A DNA stretch of 5,166 bases, taken from contig JAJPXI010000020.1 of assembly GCA_021205585.1 (NCBI GenBank), positions 1-5,166 of the forward strand. Direction: 5' to 3'. The position numbers and the translations under genes were made by a program. This stretch comes from Oscillospiraceae bacterium (GTDB taxonomy: Bacteria > Bacillota > Clostridia > Oscillospirales > Oscillospiraceae). Shown here one piece after another: positions 4,878-5,166 of the stretch (positions are counted from its first letter, which is position 1; each line of letters opens with the position of its first letter). The notes beneath the pieces are model-generated. The model saw only the letters and a list, made by a program, of their open reading frames with translations. It was not told the origin of the DNA and did not search any database.

Positions 4878-5166
4878 TCAGCCGCCCTCCTCCAGCAGCC
4901 GCCCCCGGAGAAAGCCGTCGCCTACGCCGGTGACGGCCGCGTCGGCCAGGGTGTTTCGGGGAACCGGCCGGTCTATCCGTACCTGGACATAGTTGGGCGC
5001 GCGGCCCTGGCCGCCGGCTTCAAACAGAACGGGCAGGGTTTCGCCCACCCAGCTCTCCAGGTAACGCCGCTCCATCTCTCCGGCGATTTTGGCACACCGG
5101 CGGGCCCGCTCCTCCCGCACGGCGGAGGGCGTCTGGTTCGGCATACCGGCGGCGGGGGTGCCGGGC
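4878..5166 (-). CDS. mtaB: MtaB-like tRNA (t6A37) methylthiotransferase, C-terminal part only
   Basis: The frame is open to the right edge, so this is the last 96 residues of a longer gene. The ATG at 5144 is internal: the residues before it read PGTPAAG, part of the PGTPAA...MPxQ...VxEERARR signature that closes the radical-SAM domain of MiaB/RimO/MtaB enzymes. A TRAM-type RNA-binding domain follows, with YLESWVGETLPVLFE, then APNYVQVRI, and a C-terminal FLRGRLLEEGG. The NYxxVR segment and the TGVGDGFLRGRL ending look most like MtaB, the enzyme that adds a methylthio group to t6A37 of tRNA to give ms2t6A. MiaB or RimO are possible from this fragment, because the Fe-S-binding cysteine motifs are outside the window. 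It converges on the SLH gene, with a 352-bp gap holding the hairpin and repeat copy 3. Confidence 0.78.
   Translation of the reverse strand, partial: PGTPAAGMPNQTPSAVREERARRCAKIAGEMERRYLESWVGETLPVLFEAGGQGRAPNYVQVRIDRPVPRNTLADAAVTGVGDGFLRGRLLEEGG

Overview
The window looks like chromosomal DNA of a high-GC, anaerobic, Gram-positive-type Firmicute. The best guess is the Oscillospiraceae (Flavonifractor/Lawsonibacter/Oscillibacter relatives). This is inferred from four things: an oxygen-stress operon of PerR plus a rubrerythrin with an N-terminal rubredoxin domain, a wall protein with SLH domains, strong Shine-Dalgarno sites with GTG starts, and GC-rich coding sequence with AT-rich promoters. 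No phage, plasmid, CRISPR, tRNA or rRNA signal was seen.

Layout. Bases 1-120 are an incomplete copy of a dispersed repeat (copy 1) that abuts and ends a flavoprotein gene remnant (minus strand, 106-306). A minus-strand operon follows: perR (942-1364) then a reverse-type rubrerythrin (335-922), 19 bp apart. It has a good sigma-A-type promoter (1408-1436) and a perfect 23-bp Fur/Per-type palindrome at the transcription start (1378-1400). A full repeat copy (copy 2, about 1458-1783) lies between this promoter and a divergent promoter (1856-1884). The second promoter drives a SEDS-family peptidoglycan polymerase gene (FtsW/RodA type, 1924-3105, plus), which ends at an intrinsic terminator (3116-3156). 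Next is a secreted SLH-domain protein with an Ig/cadherin-like domain (3218-4525, plus). Between it and the convergent 3' end of an mtaB-like tRNA methylthiotransferase gene (4878 to beyond the right edge, minus) lie a strong hairpin (4541-4588) and a third repeat copy (4616-4829).

How it fits together. PerR probably represses its own operon until peroxide inactivates it, which would release rubrerythrin to reduce peroxide. The SEDS protein and SLH protein both act at the cell envelope, but the terminator between them argues for separate transcripts. The least explained material is the repeat family. Three copies in about 5 kb share terminal inverted repeats ending in TTAAGGAAG, a conserved subterminal block, an outer motif (GCGTAGATTTCGTAT) and variable inner hairpins. 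One base change is matched on both arms of copy 2, which suggests the folded form matters. The copies encode no credible protein and look like a non-autonomous MITE-like or structured-RNA repeat.
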